Positions 14,440 to 16,531 of a stretch of DNA of 16,531 nucleotides are shown one piece after another; positions within the stretch are counted from its first letter, which is position 1, and each line of letters begins with the position of its first letter. The translations under genes were made by a program, and so were the position numbers. The notes beneath the pieces are model-generated. The model did not search any database and was not told the origin of the DNA. It saw nothing but the letters and a program-made list of their open reading frames with translations. This stretch comes from Bacillota bacterium (GTDB taxonomy: Bacteria; Bacillota; Bacilli; Paenibacillales; Paenibacillaceae): assembly GCA_023418755.1 (NCBI GenBank), contig JAEZZE010000155.1, positions 1 through 16,531 of the forward strand. The letters are read 5' to 3'.

Positions 14440-15703
14440 TTATCTCACTCTCCTTCACATTATAATACTTCGGATTGGTGAAATAAGAGCTCTTGACCAG
14501 CAAGTTAAGCAGATAACGAGGCAGGAACACGTTCGTCAGTACGTTGACGGCGATGCTCCACAGGAAGACGACCGCGAAGCTCTTGACGATGCCGTGCCCC
14601 ATGAACAGGAGGACGAAACCGGCAATCGCCGACGTGAGATGGGCGTCCACGATCGTCCGGAAGCTGTGCTTCGCTCCCGCGCGCAGGGAGGACGCGATCG
14701 ACTTGCCGCTGCGCAGCTCTTCCATGATCCGTTCTGCCGTAATGATGTTCGCGTCGACGGCGATCCCGACTCCGAGCACGAACGCGGCGATGCCGGGAAG
14801 CGTGAGCGTGGCGTTCATCAGATAGAGAACGCCCAGCAGCATCCATACGAAAACGATCAGACAGAGGCTGCCCACGAAACCGGGAAGCCTGTACACGACG
14901 ATCATGAACAGCAGGATCAGCACCGACGCGAGCGCGCCCGCGAACAGCGTGTCCTCCAGAGCCTTCTGCCCCAGCGTCGCTCCGACGCTCTGGGTATATT
15001 TCTCCGTCAGCTTAAGCGGCAGAGCGCCCAAGTTGATGACGTCGGCCAGATCCTGCGCTTCCTGCCGCGAGTTCTGCCCGGTAATCACCGCGGTTCCGTC
15101 GGTCAGAGGCTGCTGGACTTCGGGAGCGGAGATCAGATCGTCGTCCAGGAAAATCGCCAATGGCTTTTTGACGAGCTTGGTCGATACGTCGGCCAGCTTC
15201 TGCTTCTCCTTCACTTCGATGCGGACCATATAGCTGTTGAGGTCGCCCATCTCGACTTTGGCGGCTCCCTCTTTAAAGTCGGCTCCGTACAATTCCACGT
15301 TGCAGAAGTCGCCGTTTTCGCAACCGACGGAGCTGCGGAATTGGAGCTCCGCGGGACGCTTCATCAGATCGCGGATTTTCTGGATCGCTTCGTCCCGCTC
15401 CTTGGCGGTCTCCCCCGTCGATACGGCGATTTTCAAACGAATGCGGTTTTTGCCTTCCGTCGTCACCTCGGGTTCGGCCACGCCGTTGCGGTTAGCCCGC
15501 TGCTCCAAGCTGAGCGCCGTCCGGGTGAGCGACTCCTTCGTAACGGTGCCGCCTTCCGTAAGCGGATGGGCCTCATACAGAATTTCGACCCCGCCCTTCA
15601 GGTCGAGTCCAAGCTTCGTACCGTTCAGCAGCCCCGGGGTGAAAATTCCCATGATCCCGAAGCTGACGAGAACGACGAGCACGAAAGCTACAATACGTTT
15701 CAT
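14429..15703 (-). CDS. secD: Protein translocase subunit SecD
   Basis: SecD is the partner of SecF in the accessory Sec complex. The 424-residue protein starts with a membrane helix (about 4-24), then LGLDLKGGVEILYE (31-44), the large periplasm-facing P1 domain (about 45-250), and five membrane helices holding GVGIAVDANIITAERI, the signature with the Asp needed for proton coupling. It is shorter than the roughly 615-residue E. coli SecD, as is usual for Gram-positive forms. ATG at 15703 is preceded by AAAGGGGA about 11 nt away. A good promoter lies at 15769-15740. secF overlaps its end. Confidence 0.96.
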   Translation of the reverse strand: MKRIVAFVLVVLVSFGIMGIFTPGLLNGTKLGLDLKGGVEILYEAHPLTEGGTVTKESLTRTALSLEQRANRNGVAEPEVTTEGKNRIRLKIAVSTGETAKERDEAIQKIRDLMKRPAELQFRSSVGCENGDFCNVELYGADFKEGAAKVEMGDLNSYMVRIEVKEKQKLADVSTKLVKKPLAIFLDDDLISAPEVQQPLTDGTAVITGQNSRQEAQDLADVINLGALPLKLTEKYTQSVGATLGQKALEDTLFAGALASVLILLFMIVVYRLPGFVGSLCLIVFVWMLLGVLYLMNATLTLPGIAAFVLGVGIAVDANIITAERIMEELRSGKSIASSLRAGAKHSFRTIVDAHLTSAIAGFVLLFMGHGIVKSFAVVFLWSIAVNVLTNVFLPRYLLNLLVKSSYFTNPKYYNVKESEISAL

Positions 15704-15739
15704 CTCTGTTGCGGTCCCCTTTCGATTCTCAATGTTCCT

Positions 15740-15769
15740 ATTATACCTACGCGATCAAAAAGAAGTCAA
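15740..15769 (-). promoter_or_regulatory. Sigma-A promoter of the secD unit
   Basis: TTGACT (15769-15764), an 18-nt spacer and a perfect TATAAT (15745-15740) on the minus strand. The -35 lies inside the T-rich tail of the comN terminator, so one unit ends exactly where the next begins. Confidence 0.85.
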
Positions 15770-15818
15770 AAAGAAAGGGACCACCCCGTAGGCCGTCGAA
15801 AGATGCCGGGGATAGTCC
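15766..15818 (-). terminator. Terminator of the comN-like gene
   Basis: GGAC (15818-15815) pairs with GTCC (15781-15778), and CCCC/GGGG and GGC/GCC blocks extend the arm. CTTTCTTTTT follows on the minus strand. The stem starts 7 nt after the stop codon. Confidence 0.8.
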
Positions 15819-15824
15819 TCGCCG

Positions 15825-16529
15825 TTATTTACGGTATTCGCCTCTATACATATTTAGGGTGATGTAGTTCATGAATTGCGTAACCTTCAGGGATAAAATG
15901 TCGTTCACGATCTCGTGCAAGGGCGGAACCCCTTTTTTATGGTACTTGTCGCTGACGCATTCCCACACGTCTTCCCCGGTCACCTGCTCGTAGCCGATCA
16001 GATGAAATTCCTCCGCCTTGCTTCGGCACAGCTGCGCGATCGTATCGTTCAGCTCGTCCTCGTTCAAACCGGGCTCCGGCGGAGCTTCGTAAGATTCGAC
16101 CCGGTCCTGCTCGCCGATCGGATCGTTCGCGATGGCCCGCGCGGTTGCTGCGGTCTGCGCGTCGATGTCGTATTCCCGTTCGGTTATGTCGTCTCGCGCG
16201 ACGATTTTGTCGTCTTGGACGCCCTCGTCGATTCTCGCAAACGTATCGCCTTGCACAGTCTTGACGTCTTGGAAGACCGGTTCGTCTTCCGCAGCCGCAT
16301 CATCCTCCGCATCTGCGTCGTCCCGCGCTCTTGCATCGTCTTGTGCGTCGTCCCGTGCTCTTGCATCGTCTTGTGTATCGGCCTCATCTTGCTGGACTTC
16401 ATCGACATGTCCGTCTATTCCTCTTTGCGCTCCCTCGATCTCCCGTAAGTCCGCATTGTCCGCGTCGCTTTTGGCGCTCGTAACATCTTGTACGGCCTCG
16501 TTATCCTGCACGGTCGAGTCGTTTGGCAT
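15825..16529 (-). CDS. comN: ComN-type post-transcriptional regulator with acidic N-terminal extension
   Basis: The last 80 residues (155-234; LNEDELNDTIAQLCRSKAEEF, GEDVWECVSDKYHKKG, DILSLKVTQFMNYITLNMYRGEYRK) match the small ComN/YrzD family, which in B. subtilis acts after transcription on late competence (comE) expression and binds DivIVA. The usual protein is about 100 residues. Here about 150 residues of Asp/Ala/Gln/Arg-rich, probably disordered sequence precede it, including two copies of a ten-residue QDDARARDDA unit. Position upstream of secD fits the Bacillus order (spoVB is not between them here). ATG at 16529 is only two bases from the window end, so no ribosome site can be checked and the true start could lie further upstream. 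Confidence 0.8.
   Translation of the reverse strand: MPNDSTVQDNEAVQDVTSAKSDADNADLREIEGAQRGIDGHVDEVQQDEADTQDDARARDDAQDDARARDDADAEDDAAAEDEPVFQDVKTVQGDTFARIDEGVQDDKIVARDDITEREYDIDAQTAATARAIANDPIGEQDRVESYEAPPEPGLNEDELNDTIAQLCRSKAEEFHLIGYEQVTGEDVWECVSDKYHKKGVPPLHEIVNDILSLKVTQFMNYITLNMYRGEYRK
16321..16380. repeat. 30-bp direct duplication inside the comN-like gene
   Basis: 16321-16350 and 16351-16380 match at 27 of 30 positions and encode two copies of a ten-residue Asp/Ala/Arg unit. Decayed related sequence continues on both sides (QDEADT, DDADAEDDAAAED), suggesting the acidic extension grew by slippage. Confidence 0.85.
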
Positions 16530-16531
16530 AG

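Noticed and set aside
14363..15862. 499-codon plus-strand frame opposite secD and secF
   Set aside because: Antisense shadow with the usual Arg/Asp/His-rich composition. secD and secF are certain.

Overview
The window reads as chromosome from a GC-rich, endospore-forming Firmicute of the Paenibacillus/Cohnella type. All recognised genes lie on the minus strand. Read from high to low coordinates they follow the Bacillus-like order comN - secD - secF - (CDF transporter) - recJ - apt - rel - dtd - hisS - aspS - tcdA. The separate secD and secF genes, where Bacillus subtilis has one fused secDF, and the GC-rich codon use favour Paenibacillaceae over Bacillaceae. The genus is inference.

Layout in the direction of transcription: (1) 16529-15825, a ComN-type regulator with a long acidic N-terminal extension, closed by a terminator. 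(2) A sigma-A-type promoter at 15769-15740 drives secD-secF-CDF transporter. A strong hairpin at 12559-12530 separates these from recJ, and apt follows behind its own likely promoter, a leader of about 290 nt, and a clear terminator at 9133-9089. (3) A promoter at 8931-8902 drives rel-dtd and possibly one small ORF, ending at the terminator 5752-5720. (4) A near-consensus promoter at 5693-5665 starts a T-box leader whose specifier (GAC) and acceptor-pairing bases (TGGC) both point to tRNA-Asp. It controls hisS-aspS-tcdA. (5) Beyond tcdA lies an intergenic stretch with strong, partly mutually exclusive inverted repeats (1051-1218). It is followed by a Gly/Arg/Thr/Tyr-rich repeat protein gene (899-162) that has its own ribosome site, a possible sigma-K-like -10 and a terminator.

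Functionally this is mostly core biology: protein export (SecDF), DNA repair (RecJ), purine salvage (Apt), stringent response (Rel), translation quality control (Dtd) and tRNA charging and modification (HisS, AspS, TcdA). The least ordinary parts are the 13-residue-repeat protein encoded by a 39-bp tandem array, the structured DNA or RNA downstream of tcdA, a roughly 100-bp dispersed element present in two copies (5237-5339 and 8999-9096) just after two transcription terminators, the apt leader, and the repeat-bearing acidic extension of the ComN homologue. I see no CRISPR array, insertion sequence, prophage, tRNA or rRNA gene.
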